Made by a program: the position numbers and the translations under genes. This document shows, in pieces, positions 8,815 to 17,129 of a stretch of DNA of 64,000 nucleotides (its first letter is position 1; each line of letters opens with the position of its first letter). Location: the NCBI GenBank assembly GCA_944386805.1, contig CALXCO010000003.1:1-64000 (forward strand), given 5' to 3'. Source of the DNA: an uncultured Clostridia bacterium. GTDB taxonomy: Bacteria > Bacillota > Clostridia > Oscillospirales > Ruminococcaceae. The notes under the pieces are model-generated. The model was not told the DNA's origin, did no database searches, and was given only the letters and a program-made list of their open reading frames with translations.

Positions 8815-9471
8815 TCAGAGCTTGAGCTTGTCGCGAACCTTATCCAGTACATCACCCTTAACCAGTACAACCAGCTTATCACCGGCGATGATCTCGGTGT
8901 TACCACGCGGAATAATCACTTCATGCTGCCGTTCGACAGCCACCAGAACCGACTGTTCCGGCAGCCTGAACTCGGACAGCTTCCGTCCGGAATAAGCAAA
9001 ATCCGCCGGAAGCATAATTTCATGGAGCGTTGCCTCTCCCTGTCCCAGCGACGCAATATATTTAAAGCCGGACAGGTCAACCTCCCATTCGATCAGACGT
9101 GCGATTGCGTCGGTACTGGAAATGACGATATCAATTCCCAGCTGGCGCATAATTGCGGCATTTTTGGGGTTGTTGACCTTAGCGGCCGTCCGTTTGATCG
9201 GAAAGGTCATCCGTGCCAGCTGGCAGGCGACCAGATTCTGCTCATCCTTTCCGGTCACCGCAACCAGAACATCCGCCTTGTCTGCTTCAGCAGCCCGCAG
9301 CGCCTCCGACGTCGTACCGTCGCCGCAGACGACCGGTATCTCCAGACTGGCCGAAATTTCAGCACAGGTCTGCGCGTCTGCTTCAATTACAACCGGTTGG
9401 TGCTGATGTTCAATCAGCGTTTTGGCAAGATAAAATCCCAGCTTACCGCCGCCAATAATTACTATATTCAT
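8815..9471 (-). CDS. TrkA/KtrA-like potassium channel gating protein (second of two)
   Basis: A 218-residue cytoplasmic RCK protein expected to bind NAD(H) or ATP and to gate a K+ uptake pore such as KtrB. The N-terminal Rossmann domain (1-125) begins IGGGKLGFYLAKTL, with the acidic residue VIEAD closing the second strand; the C-terminal TrkA_C domain (about 135-218) may bind a regulatory ligand, in KtrA proteins cyclic di-AMP. It is one RCK unit long, like KtrA and CglK, and about half of Proteobacterial TrkA. It follows its paralogue by 50 bases. Which pore it serves is not shown by the sequence; the ktrB at 2140 is the nearest candidate. Confidence 0.88.
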   Translation of the reverse strand: MNIVIIGGGKLGFYLAKTLIEHQHQPVVIEADAQTCAEISASLEIPVVCGDGTTSEALRAAEADKADVLVAVTGKDEQNLVACQLARMTFPIKRTAAKVNNPKNAAIMRQLGIDIVISSTDAIARLIEWEVDLSGFKYIASLGQGEATLHEIMLPADFAYSGRKLSEFRLPEQSVLVAVERQHEVIIPRGNTEIIAGDKLVVLVKGDVLDKVRDKLKL

Positions 9472-9521
9472 CTGTCGTCATACCTTTCCAGCAATTTGAA
9501 CCTGTATTTTCCAGCCGACCA

Positions 9522-10136
9522 TCAGTCAACGATCTGTGCAACCGCCAGCCAGTCGGTCTCCAGCAGCAGCTGGTCATCATCGGCCGACAGCACCAGCCCT
9601 TTTCCCTGACGAAAAACGCCCAGCACCGCTTCACCCTTCCGTGCCTCAATATCCCTTGCCCGGAAACCGATCAGATGGTCGGGTACCTTCATCAGGTGGA
9701 TATCCAGCGTACTGGAGCCGAGGGTAACCCGACCGGCGTCCTGCCGCAGCAGATAGCCTTTAATGGAAGAGGCCGCAACGTTGGTCGGACAGACGGTCGT
9801 CAGCAGCGAGCCGAACTTTTCCTCACGTGCCGAGTCCTGCAAACTCGCAACAACCGTGCCGATATGGAAAATCGTCTTGGCAATCTGGGAGACCATAATA
9901 TTAATGTTATCATTATCGCTGACCGCCGCAACCGCATCACAGTTTTCGATACCGGCGTTGCGCAGCACATCCTCGTCAATCAGGATACCGGTTGTAAAAT
10001 AGCCGGTATAATCATCGGGGAGCAGGCTCTGGGCGGTCGCAAGCGGGTCGACGACCGAAACGTCATGTCCTTCACGGCTGAGTTCGGCGGCCAGTTTAGC
10101 GCCGGTTCTCGAACAGCCTGCAATCAGTATATTCAT
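9522..10136 (-). CDS. TrkA/KtrA-like potassium channel gating protein (first of two)
   Basis: A 204-residue paralogue of the neighbouring gene, with a Rossmann domain (MNILIAGCSRTGAKLAAEL, acidic residue in VVDPLATA) and a C-terminal TrkA_C-like domain from about residue 130. The glycine motif is less regular (GCSRTG) than in the second copy, so nucleotide preference may differ. Two single-unit RCK proteins in tandem could form a hetero-oligomeric gating ring that replaces the fused two-unit TrkA. It starts 44 bases after the DedA-family gene and shares its operon. Confidence 0.85.
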   Translation of the reverse strand: MNILIAGCSRTGAKLAAELSREGHDVSVVDPLATAQSLLPDDYTGYFTTGILIDEDVLRNAGIENCDAVAAVSDNDNINIMVSQIAKTIFHIGTVVASLQDSAREEKFGSLLTTVCPTNVAASSIKGYLLRQDAGRVTLGSSTLDIHLMKVPDHLIGFRARDIEARKGEAVLGVFRQGKGLVLSADDDQLLLETDWLAVAQIVD

Positions 10137-10180
10137 GAAAACACAATCCTTTCCAATAATTGACTTCTGACAGCCATCAT

Positions 10181-10939
10181 TTATTTACTGTTGACGGGAT
10201 TCTTTTCCTCATCCTGACCGTTTTCGTGGTGCAGACGGCGGTAAAACCACCCGCCGAACACTGCGCATCCGATCATCACAAGGTACAATCCGGCCGACAG
10301 CCACCAGTTGCCTTCCAGCAGACTGGAGGAAGCAAACGTCGTCATAAAAATTCCCGGACAGCGCGCAATCGTCGAGATGACGATAAAACGCCTGCATTTA
10401 AGCGGGGTCAACGGCGCAAAATAAGTCAGCAGGTCTTTCGGAACGCCGGGAATCAGGAACAGAATCCACACCAGTGCTTCTGCCCGTTTAGGGTCATGCA
10501 GCGCACGGATTTTGTGCAGTTTGCCGGCGTCCTCGCGGTTATGGAACGCCTCGATTGCGGCCTGTCCAAGCACCGAAACCATCCGCCAGATCAGCAGTGA
10601 AGCCGTCGCGGCACCGGCCAGCAAAATCAGCCCGCCGATCAGACCGCCATACAGCGCACCGGCGACCATCTGCATCGGACCGCCGGGGATAAACGCCAGC
10701 AGAATCTGAACAACCTGCAGCCCATACAGCACCACAACCCCCAGCAGGCGGTTGCCATCCAGGAACTGGTCCATTTCAGCGGCCGGGTCATCGGCGGTAA
10801 AAATCCGGACCAGGGCGTCAAAATTGCGGACCAGAAACAGGACACCGGCAGCCACCAGCAGCACGACCGCCACCAGTGCGAACAGACGAAGAGCGTGTTT
10901 AATCTGACGGCCATGTTTTTGTTGATCGAGTTTTGGCAT
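10181..10939 (-). CDS. TVP38/TMEM64 (DedA-like, SNARE-associated) membrane protein
   Basis: A 252-residue polytopic membrane protein of the VTT family. A basic N terminus (MPKLDQQKHGRQIK) is followed by a first span at about 20-42, the family signature in the middle (FIPGGPMQMVAGALYGGLIGGLILLAGA) and re-entrant-type segments, ending with two spans and a charged tail. The ATG at 10939 has AAAGGAAG upstream; an in-frame ATG at 11011 would lie almost on the transcription start and is rejected. Members are linked to lipid scrambling and membrane homeostasis, but the substrate here is unknown. It is the promoter-proximal gene of the trkA-lexA operon. Confidence 0.82.
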   Translation of the reverse strand: MPKLDQQKHGRQIKHALRLFALVAVVLLVAAGVLFLVRNFDALVRIFTADDPAAEMDQFLDGNRLLGVVVLYGLQVVQILLAFIPGGPMQMVAGALYGGLIGGLILLAGAATASLLIWRMVSVLGQAAIEAFHNREDAGKLHKIRALHDPKRAEALVWILFLIPGVPKDLLTYFAPLTPLKCRRFIVISTIARCPGIFMTTFASSSLLEGNWWLSAGLYLVMIGCAVFGGWFYRRLHHENGQDEEKNPVNSK

Positions 10940-11023
10940 ATCATACTTCCTTTTCAGGACAAACAGTCTTTTCGACAAAAAATAACCGGAAGCGTGTCTT
11001 TTCCGCGCCATATATACACCTAT

Positions 11024-11052
11024 ATTGTAAAGGATGGCTCAACAAAAGTCAA
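11024..11052 (-). promoter_or_regulatory. Promoter of the DedA-trkA-trkA-lexA operon
   Basis: On the minus strand TTGACT (11047-11052) and TACAAT (11024-11029) are 17 bases apart. The predicted start near 11017 fixes the start codon of the first gene at 10939. Nothing else is recognised in 11053-11205. Confidence 0.7.
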
Positions 11053-11205
11053 GGCTTTTCTAAACATATGTTTCGTTTTGTGCGTCTTTTTATCCAACAG
11101 GCAGGAAACCAGCTTCCAGTTACGTGGAGTGTTTGTATTTTGGACAGTAATATTCGCGGTTTCTCCCCAAAAACTGATATTTTATCTTAAAATGCGGCGG
11201 ACCCC

Positions 11206-11234
11206 TTGACAAGCTCTCCCGCCTGTCTTATAAT
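11206..11234 (+). promoter_or_regulatory. Promoter of the SAM riboswitch-metK operon
   Basis: TTGACA (11206-11211), a 17-base spacer and TATAAT (11229-11234): a consensus sigma-A promoter directly in front of the riboswitch. Confidence 0.85.
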
Positions 11235-11245
11235 GTAGCCGATAA

Positions 11246-11363
11246 TCACCTTATCCAGAGTGGCGGAGGTACAGGACCTGTGAAACCACGGCAACCACCC
11301 ACCTTTAGCAGAGGCGGGAACGGTGCCATTTCCTACGACGTGTATGCGATCGAAAGATGAGGG
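11246..11363 (+). promoter_or_regulatory. SAM-I (S-box) riboswitch aptamer
   Basis: The conserved S-box core is present: CTTATCCAGAG, GGCGGAGG near 11263, GACCTGTGAAACCACGGCAACC at 11275-11296, and the closing GATGAGGG. P1 is formed by CCTTATC (from 11249) with GATGAGG (from 11356). The element senses S-adenosylmethionine and by family knowledge turns off transcription when SAM is abundant; here it precedes the SAM synthetase gene, a classical feedback target. A terminator follows 20 bases downstream. Confidence 0.92.
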
Positions 11364-11381
11364 AGCATGAACGAATCTTCA

Positions 11382-11418
11382 TGAGCGCCCGCTTGCAACA
11401 CGGGCGCTCATTTTTTGT
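11382..11418 (+). terminator. Riboswitch-controlled terminator
   Basis: GAGCGCCCG (11383-11391) pairs with CGGGCGCTC (11400-11408), followed by ATTTTTTG. It is the expression platform of the S-box element. A further stem CCGGGGA/TCCCCGG lies between it and metK. Confidence 0.88.
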
Positions 11419-11546
11419 CCGGAAAAGGCTTTCCTGGCGAAACCGAATCTACCAAAGGTGCTATCAAAATTCACCGCCGCCGGGGACGCTGTCCTCCCCG
11501 GACCCCGGCTGGATGGCAGCGCTGTCTGTAAAGGAGGCCATCTGTT

Positions 11547-12728
11547 ATGGCAAGAACGCTTTTTTCTTCTGAATCGGTAACCGAAGGACATCCCGACAAG
11601 ATCTGTGACCAGATTTCCGACGCCGTCCTAGACGCAATTCTCGCACAGGACCCGACCGGACGTGTTGCCTGTGAGACCTGCTGCACGACCGGACTGGTCA
11701 TGGTCATGGGCGAAATCACCACCAACTGCTATGTTGATATTCCCAAGATTGCCCGTGAAGTCATCCTCGACATCGGCTACGACCGGGCAAAATACGGCTT
11801 TGACGGCCAGACCTGCGCCATTATCACCTCGATCGACGAACAGTCGGGCGATATTGCGATGGGTGTTGACAAATCTCTCGAATCCAAAAATGGCTCGGAT
11901 GAACTGGAAAACGGCGCCGGCGACCAAGGCATGATGTTCGGTTTTGCCTGCGACGAAACCCCTGAACTGATGCCGCTGCCCATTTCTCTGGCGCACAAGC
12001 TCTCCCGCCGTCTGACCGAAGTCCGCAAAAACGGCACCCTCCCCTATCTGCGTCCCGATGGAAAGACCCAGGTCACCGTCGAATATGAGGACGACCGTCC
12101 GGTCAGAATCGATACCATCGTCGTCTCGACCCAGCATGCGGATGATATCTCCCTCGAACAGATTCGGGAGGATATCCTGCGTGAAGTCGTCACCCCGACC
12201 ATCCCGGCAGAACTGCTGGATGAGAAGACCCGTTATTTTGTCAACCCGACCGGCAGATTTGTCATCGGCGGTCCTGCCGGCGACTCCGGCCTGACCGGAC
12301 GCAAGATCATTGTCGACACCTACGGCGGATATGCCCGTCACGGCGGCGGCGCTTTCTCCGGCAAGGACCCGACCAAGGTCGACCGCAGTGCAGCCTATGC
12401 AGCACGCTGGGTCGCGAAAAACGTTGTTGCCGCCGGACTTGCCCACAAGTGCGAGATTGAGCTGGCTTATGCAATCGGCGTTGCACACCCTGTCTCGATC
12501 ATGGTTGACACCTTTGGCACCGGCAGCATCCCGGATGCAGAGATTGAAGCAGCCGTCGAGAAGGTCTTTGACTTGCGCCCGACTGCCATTATCAACCGTC
12601 TGGACCTTCGCCGCCCGATCTACCGTGCACTGGCAAGCTATGGCCATATGGGACGGGAAGACCTCGGCGTCAGCTGGGAAAAGACCGATATGGTCGATGC
12701 ACTGCGGAAGGCAGCCGGCGTAAACTGA
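11547..12728 (+). CDS. metK: S-adenosylmethionine synthetase
   Basis: A 393-residue enzyme making S-adenosylmethionine from methionine and ATP. The N-terminal [25 protein letters not shown], the [10 protein letters not shown] hexapeptide region, the P-loop-like [13 protein letters not shown] and [16 protein letters not shown] all match MetK, and the length is normal. GGAGG precedes the ATG. Expression is controlled by the S-box leader at 11246-11418. The final TGA overlaps the ATG of the Nudix gene, so translation of the two is probably coupled. Confidence 0.97.
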   Translation: MARTLFSSESVTEGHPDKICDQISDAVLDAILAQDPTGRVACETCCTTGLVMVMGEITTNCYVDIPKIAREVILDIGYDRAKYGFDGQTCAIITSIDEQSGDIAMGVDKSLESKNGSDELENGAGDQGMMFGFACDETPELMPLPISLAHKLSRRLTEVRKNGTLPYLRPDGKTQVTVEYEDDRPVRIDTIVVSTQHADDISLEQIREDILREVVTPTIPAELLDEKTRYFVNPTGRFVIGGPAGDSGLTGRKIIVDTYGGYARHGGGAFSGKDPTKVDRSAAYAARWVAKNVVAAGLAHKCEIELAYAIGVAHPVSIMVDTFGTGSIPDAEIEAAVEKVFDLRPTAIINRLDLRRPIYRALASYGHMGREDLGVSWEKTDMVDALRKAAGVN

Positions 12729-13216
12729 TGCGCAACACCACCCTGTGTTACCTCGAACAGAACGGAAAGCTGCTGATGCTCTACCGCAACAAGAAACAGG
12801 CGGATGAAAACCATGGCAAATGGATTGGCGTCGGCGGCAAGTTCGAGGAAGGTGAAAGCCCGGAAGAATGCGCAGTCCGGGAAGTATACGAAGAAACCGG
12901 GCTGCGGGTAAAATCGCTGCATCTGCGGGGTATTGTTACCTTTGTAATGGAACCGTATACAACCGAGTATATGTTTTTATACACTTCCGGCGACTTTGCC
13001 GGAGAATTATCCGACCCCGACAGCTGTCCCGAAGGGGTGCTGCGCTGGATTGAAAAAGAGCGGCTGTTCGACCTGCCGATGTGGGAAGGCGACCGGATTT
13101 TCCTCAGGCTGCTGATGGAGGGACGTCCCTTTTTCTCGCTCAAACTGTGTTATGATGCCGAAGGCGGGCTGACGGGTGCAGTTTTGGACGGAAATACACT
13201 CCCGCTGAACCGATAA
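12728..13216 (+). CDS. Nudix hydrolase (MutT/8-oxo-dGTP diphosphatase type)
   Basis: A 162-residue hydrolase of nucleoside diphosphate derivatives. The Nudix box is complete at about residues 38-60 (GGKFEEGESPEECAVREVYE then ETGL). The N terminus (NTTLCYLEQNGKLLMLYRNKK) is of the Firmicutes 8-oxo-dGTP diphosphatase type. It starts in the stop codon of metK (TGATG overlap) and thus falls under SAM riboswitch control, although no link between SAM and the substrate is known to me. A strong terminator follows. Confidence 0.9.
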   Translation: MRNTTLCYLEQNGKLLMLYRNKKQADENHGKWIGVGGKFEEGESPEECAVREVYEETGLRVKSLHLRGIVTFVMEPYTTEYMFLYTSGDFAGELSDPDSCPEGVLRWIEKERLFDLPMWEGDRIFLRLLMEGRPFFSLKLCYDAEGGLTGAVLDGNTLPLNR

Positions 13217-13220
13217 ATGC

Positions 13221-13260
13221 AAAAACTGCAAGGCAATGATTGATTTGCCTTGCAGTTTTT
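13221..13260. terminator. Bidirectional terminator
   Basis: AAAAACTGCAAGGCAA and TTGCCTTGCAGTTTTT form a perfect 16-base inverted repeat with an 8-base loop, between the convergent Nudix (plus) and AraC (minus) genes. Confidence 0.92.
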
Positions 13261-13268
13261 ATTTTCCT

Positions 13269-14120
13269 TTAATATTGAGAGAGATATTCAGCCGAGCCGA
13301 AATAATGGGAAGAAAAACGTTTTGGGGTCATCCCACAGTACCGTTTGAAGGTCTTGATAAAATAGTTGATGTCCTTATACCCGACCCGTTCGGAAATTTC
13401 CCTTACTGTCGCTTTTTCACGGATAAACAGGTCGCACGCCTGTTCAATCCGCCTTGCATTAATATAGGTAAATGGCGTCATGCCGGTCATCCGCTGGAAA
13501 AAGCGGCAGAAATATTTGGACGACAGCCCGATTTCCGCAGCCAACTGATCCAGCGTCATCTGTTCGGAAAGATGGCTTTCAATCAGCTGAAGCACCGTCC
13601 GCAGATGGGAGAGCTGACGGGCTGAAAAAGCGGGCGTTTCAGCCGGAAGGATCGTATAAGCGCCCGCGGTATAGGCCAGCATAATCCGCCGGAGGTCGGA
13701 AGCGCAGTTATCGAAGTAGCGGGGCGACAGAATCAGCCCACCGACAAAGTTGTGCAGACAGGCAACCAGCGCCTGTCCATCGTCGCGTATACACAGGCAG
13801 GACCCCCGCGGGGTAAACGTGATATCCTGAGCATTGGGCAGCCGCATAAACCGCGCCGGGTCAAATACCAGCACATCCAGTTCTGCACCGGCCAGTTTCC
13901 AGGAAATCAGCGTACCGGCCGCAATATACAGGACATCACCGGCGCTGAGGGTATACTTCTGGCAGTTGAGCCACACCTCCAGCGTACCGTCGCGCAGATG
14001 GACCAGCTGTGGATAGCTGCGCCAGTGGGTATGCCGGGACTGAATCGGGAAATCCTTTTTCAGCCGGTAATAAAAGTAAGGTCTGCCACCGGGAAGTTCA
14101 TTTTGTACAGTCGTCTCCAT
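13269..14120 (-). CDS. AraC-family transcriptional regulator
   Basis: A 283-residue regulator with an N-terminal cupin-like sensor (about 20-150: HTHWRSYPQLVHLRDGTLEVW, LSAGDVLYIAAGTLISW) and a C-terminal double helix-turn-helix (about 180-280: LDQLAAEIGLSSKYFCRFFQRMTG and the signature REISERVGYKDINYFIKTFKRYCGMTPKRF). It is divergent from the amino-acid transporter operon beginning at 14561, across a 440-base gap, and may control it or a distant sugar locus. The inducer cannot be read from the sequence. Confidence 0.9.
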   Translation of the reverse strand: METTVQNELPGGRPYFYYRLKKDFPIQSRHTHWRSYPQLVHLRDGTLEVWLNCQKYTLSAGDVLYIAAGTLISWKLAGAELDVLVFDPARFMRLPNAQDITFTPRGSCLCIRDDGQALVACLHNFVGGLILSPRYFDNCASDLRRIMLAYTAGAYTILPAETPAFSARQLSHLRTVLQLIESHLSEQMTLDQLAAEIGLSSKYFCRFFQRMTGMTPFTYINARRIEQACDLFIREKATVREISERVGYKDINYFIKTFKRYCGMTPKRFSSHYFGSAEYLSQY

Positions 14121-14560
14121 GTTACAGATAGAGATTCACTTCTTTCATAGAATATCAGATTGATATGGCAGGAGTTCCGCCAGTCATTATTTATATATTT
14201 ATTGTAAACAATAATGGATAATAAGTCAAGAAGCGACCAAAAATTCGAAAAAATCCATAAAGAATCTGATTTGTACATTCAAATATTTACGGTATTTTCT
14301 GAATATACTATTATTTTTCTGTATTCAGAAAAAGCGGTTATATTCGACAGTTTTTATATATAAACAATTGCTAAGTTTATGAAGTTTGTGAATGGAAAAT
14401 GGCGGCAAATACGGTATAATTATAAGTGTTCTTTTGAAACACCTCTGTCATATTGTATATTTTGTGTATATTCAAACTGACAGGAACCAGTCCGGCAGCC
14501 GTTCATCCAAACGGTCTGCCTATCTGATTACCATATTCAACAAGGGAAGGATTTTGTTTT
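14121..14560. promoter_or_regulatory. Divergent intergenic region with candidate transporter promoter
   Basis: An AT-rich 440-base gap between the divergent AraC gene and the amino-acid transporter. The best plus-strand promoter candidate is TTGAAA (14434-14439), 16 bases, TATATT (14456-14461), about 100 bases before the binding protein gene; an isolated TATAAT lies at 14415-14420. A long leader follows without a recognised riboswitch. No extra gene is supported. Confidence 0.5.
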
Positions 14561-15493
14561 ATGAAAAAAATGCTGACCATCCTGCTGGCGGGTCTGACCG
14601 CCGCAAGCCTGCTCGCATCCTGTGGTTCAGAAGGCAACACCTCCTCGACTGCTTCCGGCAGCTCGGAAACTTCCTCTGAATCCTCCACCGCTTCTTCTGA
14701 GGACAGCGCTGCTTCCGGCGAGACAACGGGTGAAGCGACCAACCGTCTGGAAGAAATTAAACAGAAGGGCGTCATCGTTCTGGCAACTTCTCCCGACTTT
14801 GCTCCTCAGGAATTTGAGGACATCTCCAGCGGCGAGAAGACCTATGTCGGATGTGACATCGAGCTTGCTAAATACATTGCCGACTATATTGGCGTTGAAC
14901 TGGATATTCAGGCAATGGACTTCCAGGCATGCCAGGCCGCTGTTTCGACCGGTAAGGCTGACTTTTCTATCTCTGGTTATGCTTGGAAAGAAGACCGCGC
15001 AGAGAACTATGAGATCTCTGACTTCTTCAATGTAGACAGAGATGAGGATGGTTCCAGACAGGTCGTCATCGTTCCTGCTGACAAAGCAAGCGAATATCAG
15101 TCTCCTGAAGACTTTGCCGGCAAGACCATTGGTTGCCAGAATGGTTCCCTGCAGCTGTCGCTGACTGAAACCCAGCTGCCCGACGCTGAGGTCAAACTGA
15201 TCGACACACTTGGAAGCGCTGTTCTGATGGTTCAGAACAACAAGATCGACGCGCTCGCCTGTTCGGGTGATCAGGCTGACATCTATGTAGAAAAGAACAG
15301 CGCATTGGCACTGGCCGACTGGGAATTTGATTACACCAGCCAGGGCAACATTGCACTGATCATGAAAGGCGAAACCGAACTGGCCGCTGCAATCAACGAA
15401 GCAATCGCTGAAGTCAATGAGCAGGGTCTCTACCAGCAGTGGAAAGATGAAGCAACCGAGCTGGCACTTTCGCTGGGAATTGACGTCAACTGA
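14561..15493 (+). CDS. Amino-acid ABC transporter substrate-binding lipoprotein
   Basis: A 310-residue lipoprotein with signal sequence MKKMLTILLAGLTAASL and lipobox LASC (lipidated Cys 21), then a Ser/Thr/Glu-rich linker to about residue 60, then a type 2 periplasmic-binding fold (about 65-305: IVLATSPDFAPQEFED, VGCDIELAKYIAD, MDFQACQAAVSTGKADF). This is the polar amino-acid family (cystine, glutamine, arginine types). It is the first gene of a three-gene importer; the ligand is not determined by the visible motifs. The downstream amidohydrolase suggests an amide or aminoacyl compound, which is inference. Confidence 0.92.
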   Translation: MKKMLTILLAGLTAASLLASCGSEGNTSSTASGSSETSSESSTASSEDSAASGETTGEATNRLEEIKQKGVIVLATSPDFAPQEFEDISSGEKTYVGCDIELAKYIADYIGVELDIQAMDFQACQAAVSTGKADFSISGYAWKEDRAENYEISDFFNVDRDEDGSRQVVIVPADKASEYQSPEDFAGKTIGCQNGSLQLSLTETQLPDAEVKLIDTLGSAVLMVQNNKIDALACSGDQADIYVEKNSALALADWEFDYTSQGNIALIMKGETELAAAINEAIAEVNEQGLYQQWKDEATELALSLGIDVN

Positions 15494-15580
15494 TTTACCG
15501 ATTCACAAGCTGCACAGCCGAAAATCGGCGGTGCAGCTGTATTCATCTCCTAACATATTACAGGAAGGGAGCTTTGTCAC

Positions 15581-16270
15581 TTGACTGTTATTGAAAACAT
15601 CTGGAAGATTCTCCAGCGGTACCCGAATCTGTTCCTGATCGGTACCGGGTACACCCTGCTGCTGAGTGCGATTACTGTTGTATGCGCTTCCGTTTTAGGT
15701 GCGCTGATCGCCATGATGCGCCGCAGCCGGCTGCATATCGGAAAGGTTTATCCGCTTCGTCTGATCGCAACCATCTACATCGAAATCATCCGCGGCACCC
15801 CTATGCTTTTGCAGTTGTACTTCTTCTATTTCCTGGTGCCGATGATTGTGCCGTTTTTGGAACTGAACGACTTTACCAGCATCACCGTTGCATGTGTCAT
15901 CAACTCTTCGGCTTATGTTGCTGAGATCATCCGTGCCGGTATCGACGCGGTCGACAAAGGACAAACCGAGGCTGCACGTTCGCTCGGTCTGAACGGACGC
16001 CAGACAATGCTGCGCGTTGTCCTGCCCCAGGCAATCAAAAACATCCTGCCTGCTCTGTGCAACGAGTTTGTCATGGTCATCAAGGAAACTTCGCTGGCAT
16101 CTACCTTCTTCGTCGGCGAGCTGATGACCCAGTACAAGACCATTTCGGGCGCACTGTACCTGCCGATCGAACCGCTGATCATCGTCGGCTGCATCTACTT
16201 CATCCTGACCTTTACCCTGTCCAAGTGTATCTCGGTATTTGAAAGGAGGCTGAAGGCAAGTGAACGCTAA
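15581..16270 (+). CDS. Amino-acid ABC transporter permease
   Basis: A 229-residue inner-membrane subunit of the importer. It starts at TTG with GGAAGGGAG 7-12 bases upstream. There are about five membrane spans, an N-terminal polar amino-acid permease signature ([18 protein letters not shown]) and the EAA loop that contacts the ATPase ([22 protein letters not shown], about residues 130-152). Its last 11 bases overlap the ATPase gene, which implies translational coupling. Confidence 0.95.
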   Translation: MTVIENIWKILQRYPNLFLIGTGYTLLLSAITVVCASVLGALIAMMRRSRLHIGKVYPLRLIATIYIEIIRGTPMLLQLYFFYFLVPMIVPFLELNDFTSITVACVINSSAYVAEIIRAGIDAVDKGQTEAARSLGLNGRQTMLRVVLPQAIKNILPALCNEFVMVIKETSLASTFFVGELMTQYKTISGALYLPIEPLIIVGCIYFILTFTLSKCISVFERRLKASER

Positions 16271-17000
16271 CACCCTGATTCAGGTTGAAAACCTGTGCAA
16301 GAATTTCGGACATCTGGAAGTCCTCAAAGGCATCACCGACCATATCGACAAAGGCGAAGTCGTTTCGATTATCGGTCCTTCGGGCGGCGGAAAATCGACC
16401 TTCCTGCGCTGCCTGAACCTGCTGGAAGTTCCCACCTCCGGCAAGATTTACTTTGAAGGGGTCGACATCACCGACAAAAAGGTCAACATCGACCTCCACC
16501 GTCAGAAGATGGGCATGGTGTTCCAGCACTTCAACGTCTTCCCGCATATGACGGTCGGTGAAAATATCACCCTTGCCCCGACCCTGCTGGGCAAAAAGAC
16601 CAAGGCCGAAGCGGATGAACAGGCAAAAGAACTGCTTAACCGTGTCGGACTGCTGGAAAAGATTGACGATTATCCTTCCCGTCTGTCAGGTGGTCAGAAA
16701 CAGCGTCTGGCGATTGTCCGTGCGCTGGCGATGGAACCGGACGTCATGCTGTTTGACGAACCGACCTCGGCACTTGACCCTGAGATGGTCGGCGAAGTTT
16801 TGCAGGTCATCAAGGACCTGGTCAAGAGCGGCATGACCACCGTGGTTGTCACCCACGAGATGGGCTTTGCAAGAGAAGTCTCCGACCGTGTCTTCTTCAT
16901 GGACGGCGGTATTATCGCCGAACAGGGCACCCCCTCCGAGATTTTCTCCCATCCTCAGAACCCCAGAACAAAAGAATTTCTGGGCAAGGTCCTCTACTGA
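16260..17000 (+). CDS. Amino-acid ABC transporter ATP-binding protein
   Basis: A 246-residue ATPase starting at GTG inside the end of the permease gene. It has the Walker A motif GPSGGGKST (about residue 38), signature [16 protein letters not shown], Walker [15 protein letters not shown] and switch histidine VTHEMGFA, and matches the GlnQ/HisP/ArtP group of polar amino-acid importers. A terminator follows directly, so the three transporter genes form one transcription unit. Confidence 0.96.
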   Translation: MNANTLIQVENLCKNFGHLEVLKGITDHIDKGEVVSIIGPSGGGKSTFLRCLNLLEVPTSGKIYFEGVDITDKKVNIDLHRQKMGMVFQHFNVFPHMTVGENITLAPTLLGKKTKAEADEQAKELLNRVGLLEKIDDYPSRLSGGQKQRLAIVRALAMEPDVMLFDEPTSALDPEMVGEVLQVIKDLVKSGMTTVVVTHEMGFAREVSDRVFFMDGGIIAEQGTPSEIFSHPQNPRTKEFLGKVLY

Positions 17001-17007
17001 GCACTTC

Positions 17008-17045
17008 AGGAACCGTTCCCTGCCGGGAATGGTTCCTGTTTTGTT
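17008..17045 (+). terminator. Terminator of the amino-acid transporter operon
   Basis: AGGAACC-GTTCCC (17008-17020) pairs with GGGAA-TGGTTCCT (17025-17037) and is followed by GTTTTGTTTT. Confidence 0.85.
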
Positions 17046-17065
17046 TTCAGGCTTTTTCCCTGCTC

Positions 17066-17094
17066 TTTACAGCGACGGGAAAAGCGAATATAAT
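17066..17094 (+). promoter_or_regulatory. Promoter of the AbgB-like gene
   Basis: TTTACA (17066-17071), 17-base spacer, TATAAT (17089-17094), just after the transporter terminator, so the amidohydrolase has its own promoter. Confidence 0.75.
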
Positions 17095-17129
17095 TATATT
17101 ATCAACCCAACTGAAAGGAAGACTGAAAC

